Shown: one piece after another, positions 16,232 to 25,474 of the stretch
Position numbering within the stretch: position 1 is the first letter of the stretch
How the letters are laid out: each line of letters begins with the position of its first letter
Position numbers and translations under genes: made by a program
Source: Halegenticoccus soli
GTDB lineage: Archaea > Halobacteriota > Halobacteria > Halobacteriales > Haloferacaceae
NCBI RefSeq assembly: GCF_002844195.1
Contig: NZ_PEND01000007.1
Span: 62,001 to 126,000 of the forward strand
Reading direction: 5' to 3'
DNA length: 64,000 nt
The notes under the pieces: model-generated
What the model was told of the DNA's origin: nothing
The model's database searches: none
What the model saw: only the letters and a program-made list of their open reading frames with translations

Positions 16232-19072
16232 TCAATCCCAGAACGACTGCGTCCGGGCGTACTGCCGCTCCTGTTCGAGGATGTCCCGGTAGAAGTCGTC
16301 CTCGTCCTCGCGGAGCCTGGCGATGATACGCGCGGCGTTCTGCGGGCCGACGCCGCGGGCGGCCATGGCGATCACCGCCCGCTTGCCGTGGCTCTGGACG
16401 AGGTTCGCGGACCTGTACGCCCGGCGGGTCAGCCGCTCCTGCTCCTCGTCTTTGTCCGGCGATCGGACGGCTTTCACCGTCTCCTCGTCCCACGGGTTCA
16501 GTGCGGCGATGCGCGTCGACCCGCACTCGGGGCACTCCGGGCGCTCGCGGACCCGCCGCACCTTCGTCTTGCGCGACCAGTCCTTGCAGTGGAGACAGAG
16601 GAGGATCACCCGGTCGTTCTCGATGCGCTCTCTCACGGTCTCGATGACGCTCGCGTCGGCGTTCTCCGGGACGAGCAACTCCCGCCCGCTCGACCGCCCG
16701 CCGCTTCCGATCGGCGTCCGGTCGCGGGCGACCGCGAGTTCGATCTCGCCCGCCCGGATCCGCCGGAGCACGTCAGCGGCCGCCTCGACCGCGAGGTCCC
16801 TGTGGAACACCTCGCGGACCGCCTCCTCGTAGACCGGCGTGTCAGAGAGCGCCGCGAGGAGGCGGTCCGCGCCGAACCGACCGCTGCCCTGGTACCGCTT
16901 CAGCGCGCCGAACTTGGCGGCGACCTGCGCCAGCGTGAACTTCAGCGCGTCGGAGTTCTTCAGCGCCAGTTCGAGCAGCGCCCCGACGTGGTCCGGCTCC
17001 GTCGTCTCCAGCGCCTCGACGAACGCCGCGACGCCCACTTTCGGCGGGACCTCGAACTCGATCCGGTACGGGTCGACCTCCATCGCGACGGACGACCCCG
17101 TGCGCTGGCCGATGAGCGCCGACAGGAGCCGACCGAGCGTTTCGTTCACCTGGTGGCCGAAGCAGGCGTTGACGACGACGGTCCGCCCCCGCCCCTCGAC
17201 GACGATCCGGTCGCGCGTCGGCGTCGGCGCGCCCGCCTCGACCTGCCGCTCCAGCGGCTTCAGCGCCTCGGCGATCGTGTACTCGTCGGTCGGGTAGCGG
17301 CCGACGAACTCCCGCGCGACCGACTCGACGTCGTCGCCGCGCTCGAACTGCGGCGCGGCGACCGCCCGCATCTCGCCGACCTCGCCCGCGACCGGCTCCG
17401 GCACCGGGATCTCCCGACCGACCCACGACGGCACCTCGCCGCCGGGGTCTTCGATCGGCGCGACGTTGACCCGGCCCTCGTCCTCGTCGATGTCGTTGAT
17501 CCGCCACATCTCCCCGCGCTGGACGAACACCTCCCCCGGCTCGGCGAAGTTGACGACGAACCGCTCGTCGAGGGTGCCGATCTGCCGCCGGGAGGACATG
17601 TCGTGGACGTCGTACGTCTCCTCGTCGGGGATCATCGAGAGGTTCGCGTAGAAGTACTGCCACGTTCCGCCGGACTTCTCCAGGAGGTCCTTCTCCTCGT
17701 CCAGCCACAGGAGGCGGTTGCCGGACAGCTCCCGGACCACCTCCCTGAACCGCTCCTCCGTCAGGTCGCGGAACGGGTAGGCGCTCGTGACGAGTTCGTA
17801 CGTCTCGCGGGCGCTCACCTCGCCGCGGTCCATGACGACGCCGACGATCTGGTTCGCCAGCACGTCGAGGCTGCCGTGGTGGATCCGCGCGGGTTCCACC
17901 TCGCCCGCGGCCCCGCGCCGGGCGATGGCCAGCGCCTCGAAGGTGTCGTCGGGGTGGCTCGTGACGATCGTCCCCTCGCTCGTCACGCCCCGTCTGTGCC
18001 CCGCGCGACCGACGCGCTGGAGCAGGCGGGCGACTTCCCTGGGGCTGTTGTACTGGACGACGTGGTCGACCCGGCCCACGTCGATGCCGAGCTCCATCGA
18101 GGAGGTGCAGATGAGGCCGTCGAGTTCGCCCGCCTTGAACCGGTCTTCGACCTCGATGCGGGCCTCCTTCGACAGCGACCCGTGGTGGACGCCGACGGGC
18201 TCGCCGAGCGCTTTAAAACGCGACCCGAGCGCCTCGGCCGTCTGCCGGGTGTTGACGAACACGAGCGTCGAGGTGTGCTCGCGGACGAGGTCCCGGATCG
18301 CCCGGACGTGGCTCGCGATCTCGGCGTCCGTCGCCAGCTTCCCGGCGAGGCGCTCGTCCTCCTCCGTGACCCGCGGCTGGCGGACGGCGAAGTCGACGCG
18401 GCTCCCCACGTCGACCTCGACGATCTCGAACGGTCTGCCCCCCGTGAGGAACTTCCCGACCTCCTCGGGGGAGCCGACGGTCGCCGACAGGCCGATCCGC
18501 TGGTACGGGCCCGCCAGCCGACGGAGGCGCTCCAGCGCGACCGTCAACTGCGCGCCCCGCTTCGAGGAGGCGAGCTCGTGGACCTCGTCGACGACGACGT
18601 GCTCCACGTCGGCGAGCGCCTTCCGGAGCTTCTTCCCCGTCAGCATCGCCTGGAGGGTCTCCGGCGTCGTCACCAGCACGTCCGGCGGCTCCTCCGCCTG
18701 CCGCTGCCGTCGGTACTGCGTGGTGTCGCCGTGTCTGACGTCGATGTCGAGGTCGAGGCACTCGCCCCACCACTCCAGCCGCTCGCGCATGTCGCGGTTG
18801 AGCGCCCGGAGCGGGGTGACGTAGAGCGCCGAGACGCCGAACCGCGGGCCGGACTCGACGATGGAGTCGAACACCGGGAGCATCGCCGTCTCGGTCTTGC
18901 CAGTCCCGGTAGGGGCGATGACGAGGGCGTTCTCCCCCGACGCGAGCGGCGGTATCGCACGCCGCTGCGGCTCCGTGGGCGTCGAGAAGCCGCGCTCCGA
19001 GAGCGCGGCGCGGACCCGGTCGCCGAGGTGCGTGAACGCCGCCGCACCCGACGCGGGCTCGCTGTCTGCCAT
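16232..19072 (-). CDS. Lhr-type superfamily 2 DEAD/DEAH helicase
   Basis: The 946-residue protein has all SF2 motifs: the Walker A IAPTGTGKTE at residues 52-61, TTPETLQAML, DEVH box VVVDEVHELAS, SATVGSPEEVG, VFVNTRQTAEALG and LQRVGRAGHRRG. The second half is the winged-helix and Lhr-specific region. Near the C-terminus CLHC and CPEC (20-30 residues apart) may form a zinc site. Lhr proteins unwind DNA or RNA-DNA hybrids in repair. It lies on the same strand as, and downstream of, the rpa-rpap-phosphoesterase operon. Confidence 0.92.
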   Translation of the reverse strand: MADSEPASGAAAFTHLGDRVRAALSERGFSTPTEPQRRAIPPLASGENALVIAPTGTGKTETAMLPVFDSIVESGPRFGVSALYVTPLRALNRDMRERLEWWGECLDLDIDVRHGDTTQYRRQRQAEEPPDVLVTTPETLQAMLTGKKLRKALADVEHVVVDEVHELASSKRGAQLTVALERLRRLAGPYQRIGLSATVGSPEEVGKFLTGGRPFEIVEVDVGSRVDFAVRQPRVTEEDERLAGKLATDAEIASHVRAIRDLVREHTSTLVFVNTRQTAEALGSRFKALGEPVGVHHGSLSKEARIEVEDRFKAGELDGLICTSSMELGIDVGRVDHVVQYNSPREVARLLQRVGRAGHRRGVTSEGTIVTSHPDDTFEALAIARRGAAGEVEPARIHHGSLDVLANQIVGVVMDRGEVSARETYELVTSAYPFRDLTEERFREVVRELSGNRLLWLDEEKDLLEKSGGTWQYFYANLSMIPDEETYDVHDMSSRRQIGTLDERFVVNFAEPGEVFVQRGEMWRINDIDEDEGRVNVAPIEDPGGEVPSWVGREIPVPEPVAGEVGEMRAVAAPQFERGDDVESVAREFVGRYPTDEYTIAEALKPLERQVEAGAPTPTRDRIVVEGRGRTVVVNACFGHQVNETLGRLLSALIGQRTGSSVAMEVDPYRIEFEVPPKVGVAAFVEALETTEPDHVGALLELALKNSDALKFTLAQVAAKFGALKRYQGSGRFGADRLLAALSDTPVYEEAVREVFHRDLAVEAAADVLRRIRAGEIELAVARDRTPIGSGGRSSGRELLVPENADASVIETVRERIENDRVILLCLHCKDWSRKTKVRRVRERPECPECGSTRIAALNPWDEETVKAVRSPDKDEEQERLTRRAYRSANLVQSHGKRAVIAMAARGVGPQNAARIIARLREDEDDFYRDILEQERQYARTQSFWD

Positions 19073-19180
19073 CGTTCCGTCTACCGGCGCGAGCGGATTA
19101 AGGACTCCGTTCTCCCCGCGGAACCGGGCCCGCTTGGCCCGCGATCGGCGGCCCCGTCGACGGAGCCGCGGGACGCGCGG

Positions 19181-19306
19181 CTACCGCCCGAGCAACCTGG
19201 CGACCCCGCCCGCGAGCAGGACCGCACCGCCGGCGACGAAGGTGCCGGGAATCGGAAGCACGAACAGCGCGAGACCGAGCACGAGTACGATAGTCGAGAG
19301 GCGCAT
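19181..19306 (-). CDS. Short single-span membrane protein
   Basis: The 41-residue protein starting at ATG 19306 is almost wholly hydrophobic: MRLSTIVLVLGLALFVLPIP, then GTFVAGGAVLLAGGVARLL. It would span the membrane once or twice. Related one- or two-helix proteins are frequent in haloarchaea, but none has a known job. A longer frame to 19441 is Arg-rich and overlaps the gene on the other strand, so the short start is preferred. Confidence 0.65.
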   Translation of the reverse strand: MRLSTIVLVLGLALFVLPIPGTFVAGGAVLLAGGVARLLGR

Positions 19307-19402
19307 CGTGTTCGATCCGACTCCCGGCTGTCGGGTAGGGGTTGCGGCCGAACGGTCCGACCGGACGTTCATTGCCCTCCGCCGCGTACCCTCCCGTTCG
19401 CC

Positions 19403-19702
19403 ATGCCCGTCATCCCCGTTCTCCGGAGGGTGAAGCCGCACGACTCCGTCGAACTCACGCTCGACACGGGCGACACGGTCGCCGCGCGCGTCACCGACGT
19501 GGACCGCGCGCGCGACGAGCGGATCCGCGTCGGTCTCGCGTCGCCGCGGTTCGACGGCCGGCTGCGAGTGACGGCGACGCGCGGGTTCGGAGAGTGGCGG
19601 CCGGCGTACCTCCAGCGGAACGCGCTGGCGGAGCCGGCCGAGGAGTGGTCGCCGGTCGGCGAGGTGGTCGAGGCGGAGATCGTCGGGACCGCGCCGGCGT
19701 GA
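19403..19702 (+). CDS. Uncharacterised small beta-rich protein
   Basis: The 99-residue protein begins PVIPVLRRVKPHDSVELTLD and has a run of beta-like strands (TGDTVAARVTDVD, DGRLRVTATRGFGEW). It is less acidic than its neighbours and has no signal peptide or cysteine motif. It lies on the plus strand between two minus-strand genes, and its start is close to the short membrane protein gene, so the two share a divergent promoter region. I do not recognise the family. Confidence 0.6.
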   Translation: MPVIPVLRRVKPHDSVELTLDTGDTVAARVTDVDRARDERIRVGLASPRFDGRLRVTATRGFGEWRPAYLQRNALAEPAEEWSPVGEVVEAEIVGTAPA

Positions 19703-19715
19703 CGCGGCCGGCCGT

Positions 19716-20510
19716 TCAAACGCGTCGGTAGTCGCCGAGGCGTGTCCCGTCGAGCAAGTACGCCTCGCCGCGGTCGAGGCCCTCGGGGAGGAACGGCGCG
19801 AGGAACTCCTGTCCCTCGACGTTGATCCACGTCCCGCCCGAGCGCTCGTTGAACGCCGGAAACACGATCAGCTCGGGGTCGCCCCACGGCAGGTCGGCCG
19901 GATCGACGCCGCGGGCCTCCGCGAACGCCTCGCGCCGGAGCGGCCCGCGGAGCCACGCCCGCTCGACGCGGCTGCCCCCGACCGCGTCGCGGAGCTTCAC
20001 CGCCGGGTGTTCGTGGCCGACGCAGACCGTCCCGGCGGCGAGCACGTCCGGGGCGGGCCACGTGTGGCCGTGGGCGAACCCGGCGTCCCCGATCAGCGCG
20101 CCGTCGCCCGGCGTCACCTCGATCCGGTCGCCGAACGCCTCGTCGACGCCGCCGTCGTGGTTCCCCCTGACGAGCGTCAGGGGGACGCGCGCGGTCACGG
20201 CGTCGACGAGCGCCTCGATCTCCTCGCGCTCCGCCCCCCTCGGCCCGCCGATGCGGTGGCCGAGGTCGCCGAGGACGATCAGCCGATCCGGGCGGGTCCG
20301 ATCGAGCAGCGAGAGCACCCGCTCCCGGCGCCGGTCGGCGTCGCTCGCGAGTTCGACGCCGCGCTCGTAGCGGAGGGCGTCCTCGATGCCGGCGTGGTAG
20401 TCCGCGATCACGAGCGCCCGTTCGACCGGCGGTTCGGGCGCTTCACCGCCCCCCGCGCGCAGTTCCGCGACGGCGGCCGGTTCGCCCGGAACCGGCTCGA
20501 CCGCCGGCAT
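19716..20510 (-). CDS. rpe: Metallophosphoesterase of the rpa operon (COG1407-like)
   Basis: The 264-residue protein has the five calcineurin-like metal motifs: IADYHAG, VLGDLGHRI, VRGNHDGG, FAHGHTW and VGHEHPAV. This set and the length match the COG1407 family, which also includes bacterial PdeM. In Haloferax volcanii the third gene of the rpa1 operon encodes such a phosphoesterase, named rpe. Its start overlaps the rpap stop (TGATG at 20508-20512). It is probably a nuclease or phosphatase acting on DNA ends. Confidence 0.88.
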   Translation of the reverse strand: MPAVEPVPGEPAAVAELRAGGGEAPEPPVERALVIADYHAGIEDALRYERGVELASDADRRRERVLSLLDRTRPDRLIVLGDLGHRIGGPRGAEREEIEALVDAVTARVPLTLVRGNHDGGVDEAFGDRIEVTPGDGALIGDAGFAHGHTWPAPDVLAAGTVCVGHEHPAVKLRDAVGGSRVERAWLRGPLRREAFAEARGVDPADLPWGDPELIVFPAFNERSGGTWINVEGQEFLAPFLPEGLDRGEAYLLDGTRLGDYRRV

Positions 20511-22318
20511 CAGATCGCCTTGAGACGACCCTCGCCCGGTTCGTAGCACTTGCCGCTCATCAGGGCGTCCTGGATCGCGTCCTCGACCGCTCCCGGGTCG
20601 GCGCCGTGTCTGTCGACGAGCGCCGCCACGACCGCCTCTCGATCCGCACCGTCGCCGTCGTCGAGTTCCTCCATCGCGTCGACCGCGGCGTCTTCGAGGT
20701 CGACGTCAGCCGCCGGTTCGGCGGACTCGGCCGCGGGGTCCGGCTCCGTCGCCGTCGACCCCGTCGCTTCCGGCTCCGACTCCGACTCGGCGTCGGCGGA
20801 ACCGGACGGGGACTCCCCCTCGGCGGGTTCGGATCCCGGCTCGGCCGCCGTCCGGTCGAGCCCGTCCGATTCGGAATCGGCTTCGAGCGGTTCGCCTCCG
20901 GGTTCGTCGCCGGCGATCGCGGGCTCGGCCTCCGTCACCGACTCCCCGGCGTCGCCTCCCTCGGCCGACTCGGCGGCCTCTGCGCCCCCGTCGAGCTCGT
21001 CAGCGCCGGGCACGTCGATGTCGGCCTCGCCGGGCTCGCCGACCTCCGACCCCGTGGAGAACTCGGTTCCGAACTCCTCTCTGACCTCGCGGCGCTCCTC
21101 CTCGTCGAGCTCGTAGAGGTCGCCGTCGTCGAAGTCCCCGAGCCCCTCCGCGGAGTCGAGGTCAGACCCGCCGCCGTCGAAGTCGCCAAGCCCGTCGTCT
21201 TCGGCGGACGACGGGGTCGGGTCGGCTCCGTTCGATTCGGTCGACGGTTCGCTCGTCGCGTCCGCCTTCGCCGTCCCTTCCGTCTCGCTCGCCGCGTCCG
21301 CATCGGTCGTCGCCTCGGTGTCGGTCGTCGCCGCTTCGTTTTCGGTCCCGGCGGCCGCGGTCACTTCCGCACCGGCGTCGGCCGCGGCGACCTCGGTCGG
21401 CTCCGACTCGGCGGCTTCGTCGTCGAAAGCGGGTTCGGCTTCGCCCGTCGCTTCCGCCTCGGCCGCTTCGGTCGCGGTCTCGGTCCCGGTCCCGATCTCT
21501 GTCTCGGACTCGATCGCGGACTCGGACTCGGTCGCGGCACCCGTCGGATCGTCGTCCCGGTCAGCGGTGGCCGAGCCGAGATCGAACTCGGCGGTCTCGG
21601 GGAGCGGTCCCAGCGTCGCCTCGCCGCCTTCGTCCGGCGCGAGTTCCAGCGGGCGGACGCCGTCGCGTTCGCCGGCCACGACGGCGAGCGCGTCCGCCGC
21701 GAGTCGCCTGACGGCCTCCAGGTACGCCGTGGTCGTCCCGTAGTGCTCGATGGCGAGCGGGATCCCCGCGGCGAGCGGCGCGGGAACGCCCCGGTCGAGG
21801 AGCGCCTCCCGGAGGTCGTCGCCGCGCAGGTCGGCGTCGAGCGCCGCGGCGAAGACGCCGACCCGGCGGAGCGTCGCCTCGGCGGCGGAGACGACCCAGC
21901 GGTCGCGCGTGCCGGCGTCGACCGCGTTCAGGCTCTCCGGGCGGACCGACGTGTACACGCGGTTCGAATCCTCCGGCTCGAAGGTCCGGGCCTTGCCGGT
22001 CAGCGCGACGAACGCGGGCGGCGACGTGCGGTCGAGGAAGGCCATCGCCTCGGGCTGGTACTGCCCGGCGTAGGTGACGAACGCCCCGGTGGGGTCGACG
22101 ACGCGGCCGCGGAGCACGTCCTCGCTCACCGATTCGACCTCCGTCAGCACGCCGACCGCGAACAGCCGGTTCACGCGCAGTCCCGTCGGGGTGACGACGT
22201 AGTTCGGCGCGCGCTCCTCGTCGCTCTCGGAGTACGACAGGGTGGCGTCGTCGTACTCGGCGGCGAACAGGCGGTAGGCCACCTCGCGCCGCCCCGGGCC
22301 GCTCCCGTCGGCGCTCAC
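20510..22318 (-). CDS. rpap1: RPA-associated protein with long acidic low-complexity tract
   Basis: The 602-residue protein matches haloarchaeal RPAP, the partner of RPA in single-stranded DNA binding. Residues 1-240 form the conserved N-terminal part (AYRLFAAEYDDATLSYSESD and later strands). Roughly 245-545 are low-complexity Glu/Asp/Ser/Thr/Ala/Gly. This tract is interrupted by a conserved-looking stretch DLYELDEEERREVREEFGTE. The last 50 residues resemble a winged helix (REAVVAALVDRHGADPGAVE). The start is GTG at 22318 in a GTGA overlap with rpa. No ATG fits. Confidence 0.87.
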   Translation of the reverse strand: MSADGSGPGRREVAYRLFAAEYDDATLSYSESDEERAPNYVVTPTGLRVNRLFAVGVLTEVESVSEDVLRGRVVDPTGAFVTYAGQYQPEAMAFLDRTSPPAFVALTGKARTFEPEDSNRVYTSVRPESLNAVDAGTRDRWVVSAAEATLRRVGVFAAALDADLRGDDLREALLDRGVPAPLAAGIPLAIEHYGTTTAYLEAVRRLAADALAVVAGERDGVRPLELAPDEGGEATLGPLPETAEFDLGSATADRDDDPTGAATESESAIESETEIGTGTETATEAAEAEATGEAEPAFDDEAAESEPTEVAAADAGAEVTAAAGTENEAATTDTEATTDADAASETEGTAKADATSEPSTESNGADPTPSSAEDDGLGDFDGGGSDLDSAEGLGDFDDGDLYELDEEERREVREEFGTEFSTGSEVGEPGEADIDVPGADELDGGAEAAESAEGGDAGESVTEAEPAIAGDEPGGEPLEADSESDGLDRTAAEPGSEPAEGESPSGSADAESESEPEATGSTATEPDPAAESAEPAADVDLEDAAVDAMEELDDGDGADREAVVAALVDRHGADPGAVEDAIQDALMSGKCYEPGEGRLKAI

Positions 22319-23601
22319 GCGCCCACCTCCCGGTCGCCGACCGCCGCGAGGAGTTCCCCGGCGCGTTCCGCGGCGTCCTCGTCGGACTCCTCGAACTCGG
22401 TCGTGTCGAGGTTCGCGCCGTACTCGTCGACCGAGAGGTTCCCGCGGACGCGGAACTCCCGGCCGACGATCGTCTCCGCGATGTCGTCGGTCACGACCTC
22501 CTTGTCCATCGCCTCGCGGGCCGCCTCCTTGGCCTCCGAGAGGGTGCCGCCGTACACCTCCTCGGTGAGGTCGGCGTCGAGGACGACGGTCACGGTGTCG
22601 GTGCCGTCGTCGAAGATCGCCTTCACGCGGAGGTCGTCCTCGCCCTCGACCGCGCCGTGGCTCCGACACTGGCCGTTCTGGATGACGCGGCCGCACTCGG
22701 GGCAGCGCTCGATGAGCCCGGAGCCGTCGCGGACCTCGAGCACGTTGCCGACGAGTTCGACGTCGAACATCCCGCCGCTGCCGACCGCCTCTGCGACGGA
22801 CAGCCGGGGCGCGGACTCCCTCACGTCGACCGGCTCGGACAGCGGCGTCACGGTCGTGAACTCCGAGAGGTTGACCGACGGGACGCCGCGGAACTCGCGG
22901 ACGTACACGCCTTCGAGCCGCAGGTCCGCGCCCTCGGTCACCTCGTCGTGGGGGTTCCAGTCGGTGAACGGCAGCCGCGCGGTCCCGTCGGCGACGACGC
23001 CGGAGAGGATCTCCGTCTCGCCGTCGCGGCCGTCGATGGTCCGCCGTTCGACCTCCAGCACCCGGACCTCGACGTTCCGGCCGCGGTCGCCGGGTTCGAG
23101 GTCGAGGAGCGTCGAGTCGCCGCCGACGGGGTACTCGACCTCGACGGGGTCCGACTCCATCGCCACGGAGGTGCTCTCGCCGAGGTTGAGCTCCGGTTCG
23201 CCGTCCCACTCGCGGACCGAGGCGTTGCCGACGGTGATCGAGTCGCCCGGCTCGAAGCCGAAGTCCTGCCACGCGGTGTAGGAGATCTTGCCGGTCGGAT
23301 CGGCCAGTTCGCCCTCCCGGATGACCCGCTCTTCGCCCTGGTACCGGATGGAGCGCCGTCCGACGGTGAGCACGCGGGCGGTGACGGTGACGTTGCCGCT
23401 CTCGGGCGTGATCTCGGCGACGTCCTTCGTCGACGGCGCCGCGCTCCCGGAGCTTCCGCCGCCGTGCTTCCGGCGGACGCTCTGTTTGGCTTCCTCGATC
23501 GGAACGCTGTACTGCAGTAGGTTCTGTAGGTCGCGTTTGACCTCCTCCTTGTCGACGCCGAGGTCGGAGGCGAGTTCCTCGGCATGATCGTCTACCTGCA
23601 T
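22315..23601 (-). CDS. rpa1: Replication protein A, single-stranded DNA-binding protein
   Basis: The 428-residue protein has three OB-fold regions (for example around SGNVTVTARVLTVGRRSIRY and RTIDGRDGETEILSGVVADG) and a zinc finger, CPECGRVIQNGQCRSHG, near residue 295. Size, finger and the following rpap and rpe genes match the rpa1 operon of Haloferax volcanii rather than the shorter rpa3 type. It binds single-stranded DNA in replication and repair. The ATG at 23601 is 24 nt from a clear TATA element. Confidence 0.93.
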   Translation of the reverse strand: MQVDDHAEELASDLGVDKEEVKRDLQNLLQYSVPIEEAKQSVRRKHGGGSSGSAAPSTKDVAEITPESGNVTVTARVLTVGRRSIRYQGEERVIREGELADPTGKISYTAWQDFGFEPGDSITVGNASVREWDGEPELNLGESTSVAMESDPVEVEYPVGGDSTLLDLEPGDRGRNVEVRVLEVERRTIDGRDGETEILSGVVADGTARLPFTDWNPHDEVTEGADLRLEGVYVREFRGVPSVNLSEFTTVTPLSEPVDVRESAPRLSVAEAVGSGGMFDVELVGNVLEVRDGSGLIERCPECGRVIQNGQCRSHGAVEGEDDLRVKAIFDDGTDTVTVVLDADLTEEVYGGTLSEAKEAAREAMDKEVVTDDIAETIVGREFRVRGNLSVDEYGANLDTTEFEESDEDAAERAGELLAAVGDREVGA

Positions 23602-23624
23602 CGCTTCGTGTTTCGTCGCCGCCG

Positions 23625-23630
23625 TTTAAA
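23625..23630 (-). promoter_or_regulatory. TATA box of the rpa-rpap-rpe operon
   Basis: On the minus strand CCTTTTTAAAC contains TTTAAA at 23625-23630, which ends 24 nt before the rpa ATG at 23601. The spacing implies a leaderless message that begins almost at the start codon. Confidence 0.7.
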
Positions 23631-23727
23631 AAGGATTGCGCGCCGAAGGAGCGCACGCAGGCCGAAGCGACGCGGGCGTCGCCGAGAGGGGCGTCGGTCG
23701 ACGCCGCCGGCCGAACCACCCACCGCG

Positions 23728-24063
23728 CTACTCGTGTCCCGGTTCGCTCCCCGCTTCGGGCGGCGCGACGAGGCAGACCACCCGCGCCGGCTCCCCGCCG
23801 AGCACCTCGTAGCTGTGCGGGACGCCGCCCGGCGTGACGATCGTATCCCCCGGTCCGGTCTCGCGGATCTCCCCGTCGACCCCCCAGCGCATCCGCCCGG
23901 AGCGCACGAAGACGACGTGGGTCTCCTCGTGGGTGTGATCGCCCCGCGCTTCGCCGGCGTCGTGGTGGACGACGTGCACCTCGCAGCCCCGGAGCCGGAC
24001 GCGCTCGCCGGGACTGTCGGGCGTGATGAACTTACTGTAGTTCGTACGGTCGGTCTGACTCAT
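23728..24063 (-). CDS. Cupin-domain protein
   Basis: The 111-residue protein is one small cupin barrel. The first cupin motif is DHTHEETHVVFVRSGRMRWG with the metal-binding His and Glu residues, and the second is GGVPHSYEV with the last His. Such proteins bind a metal and act as isomerases, dioxygenases or sensors. The substrate is unknown. It lies 86 bp after the LtrA gene on the same strand and may be transcribed with it. Confidence 0.87.
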   Translation of the reverse strand: MSQTDRTNYSKFITPDSPGERVRLRGCEVHVVHHDAGEARGDHTHEETHVVFVRSGRMRWGVDGEIRETGPGDTIVTPGGVPHSYEVLGGEPARVVCLVAPPEAGSEPGHE

Positions 24064-24149
24064 TCCCGATCACTGCGGAAGAGACGGCCCGTCCGGCGTT
24101 AACTCTTCTCGCGGAAAACCGACCGTTTCCGTCGCGGTCGGCGCGGCGC

Positions 24150-25352
24150 TCAATCGGTGCTGGACGCGACGGCCTCCGGCTCCCGCGCGCGGAGGTCCGC
24201 CCCGACCTGCGCGGCGCACGCGAGCGCGAGCAGGCCGACGAGCGCGACGGGCGGCAGCGATCCGCCGACGAGGGCGACGAGCAGGACGAACCCCGCGGCC
24301 CCGAACCGGTACAAGCTGGCCCCCGCGCCGGGCCGGAGGTCGCCCGCGCATTCGAGCGTCGTCCGGTGAAGCAGCCCCAGCGTGGCGAGACAGAGCGCGA
24401 GCGAGCCGCAGAGCAGCCAGCGCTCGGCGGGCGGCAGCGGCGCGGCGAGGTCGCCCGAGAGGACGTGAAGCACCCCGACGCCGGCGGCTGTGAGGCCGAC
24501 GACGAGCGGGAGGTGGAGGTAGAGCCACTCCTGGTACGTCCAGATCCGACCCTCGGCCTGCGCCGCCCGGACCGCCGAGCCGTCGTGGTTGTCGAAGTAG
24601 ATCCACCAGAGGCTGAACGCGATCGCCGTGCCGAACGCGCCGATCAGGACCGAGGTCGCCGTCCACTCCTGGGCGGCGATTCCGCCGACGACCCCGACGA
24701 TAGCCTCACCGAGCACGATGATCGTGAAGAGGCCGAACCGCTCCGGCAGGTGCGAGGGGTGCGGCGGGAGTTCGGCGTGGAGGGTGCCGGCGCTGATCGG
24801 CGTTCCGAAATCGACGGCCAGGCCGATCGCCCAGAGCCCGAACCGGTACGGCACTGGGACGAACGCCGAGGCGAACCAGATCAGGGCGGCGAGGCCGAAC
24901 CCCCGCGCGAACCGCGTCGTGAGCGGGCGAGCCTCCGGGATGTGCCGCATCGCCCGGTAGTACTTGAAGACCAGCACGCCGCGGACGCCCGCGTAGGCGA
25001 GCGCGAACCCCGCCGAGGTCGATCCGAGGCCGTCGTGGATGTTGACCGCCAGCGCGATCACGCCGAATATCTCGACGGCCGTCAGCAGCCGGTACTCGAC
25101 GTCGTCGGTGTCGAAGCGCGTCGCGTAGAAGGTTGAGCCGATCCACGCCCACCAGACGGGGACGAACAGCGCGACGAACCCCAGGACGCCCGCCACCGAG
25201 AGATGCGCGCTCAGCGTGTGCGCGAGTTCGGCGACGGCGACCACGAACACCAGGTCGAAAAAGAGCTCCAGCCACGTCGCGTGGCGGTCGTCGTCGACCC
25301 CCTCGCCCGACCGCAGCCGCGGCGGGCGGAGCCACCCGTCGAACGTTCGCAT
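24150..25352 (-). CDS. Low-temperature-requirement A family membrane protein
   Basis: The 400-residue protein has the LtrA signature near the N-terminus, WLELFFDLVFVVAVAELAHT, and about a dozen hydrophobic helices. A second typical segment is ERFGLFTIIVLGEAIVGVVG. Loss of LtrA in Listeria impairs growth in the cold; the biochemical role is unclear. The start at 25352 (RTFDGWLRPPRLRSGEG) leaves the usual short cytoplasmic N-terminus. Confidence 0.9.
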   Translation of the reverse strand: MRTFDGWLRPPRLRSGEGVDDDRHATWLELFFDLVFVVAVAELAHTLSAHLSVAGVLGFVALFVPVWWAWIGSTFYATRFDTDDVEYRLLTAVEIFGVIALAVNIHDGLGSTSAGFALAYAGVRGVLVFKYYRAMRHIPEARPLTTRFARGFGLAALIWFASAFVPVPYRFGLWAIGLAVDFGTPISAGTLHAELPPHPSHLPERFGLFTIIVLGEAIVGVVGGIAAQEWTATSVLIGAFGTAIAFSLWWIYFDNHDGSAVRAAQAEGRIWTYQEWLYLHLPLVVGLTAAGVGVLHVLSGDLAAPLPPAERWLLCGSLALCLATLGLLHRTTLECAGDLRPGAGASLYRFGAAGFVLLVALVGGSLPPVALVGLLALACAAQVGADLRAREPEAVASSTD

Positions 25353-25474
25353 GTGCGTACCAGGGCGGCGACCGAGTTAGCGCTGCCGTCGGATCACTCG
25401 CCGCCGTCGGTGCTCGGTTCGCCCTCGCGGTCGACGTTCGATTGCCCGCGTCCGGCGGCGGCCGCGAGGTTCAG

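Noticed and set aside
16388-19402. Very long plus-strand frame opposite the Lhr helicase
   Set aside because: It is the antisense shadow of the helicase caused by high G+C; only its last 99 codons (19403-19702) look like a real gene.
20606-23281. 891-residue plus-strand frame opposite rpap and rpa
   Set aside because: Antisense shadow of the acidic tract and of the RPA gene.
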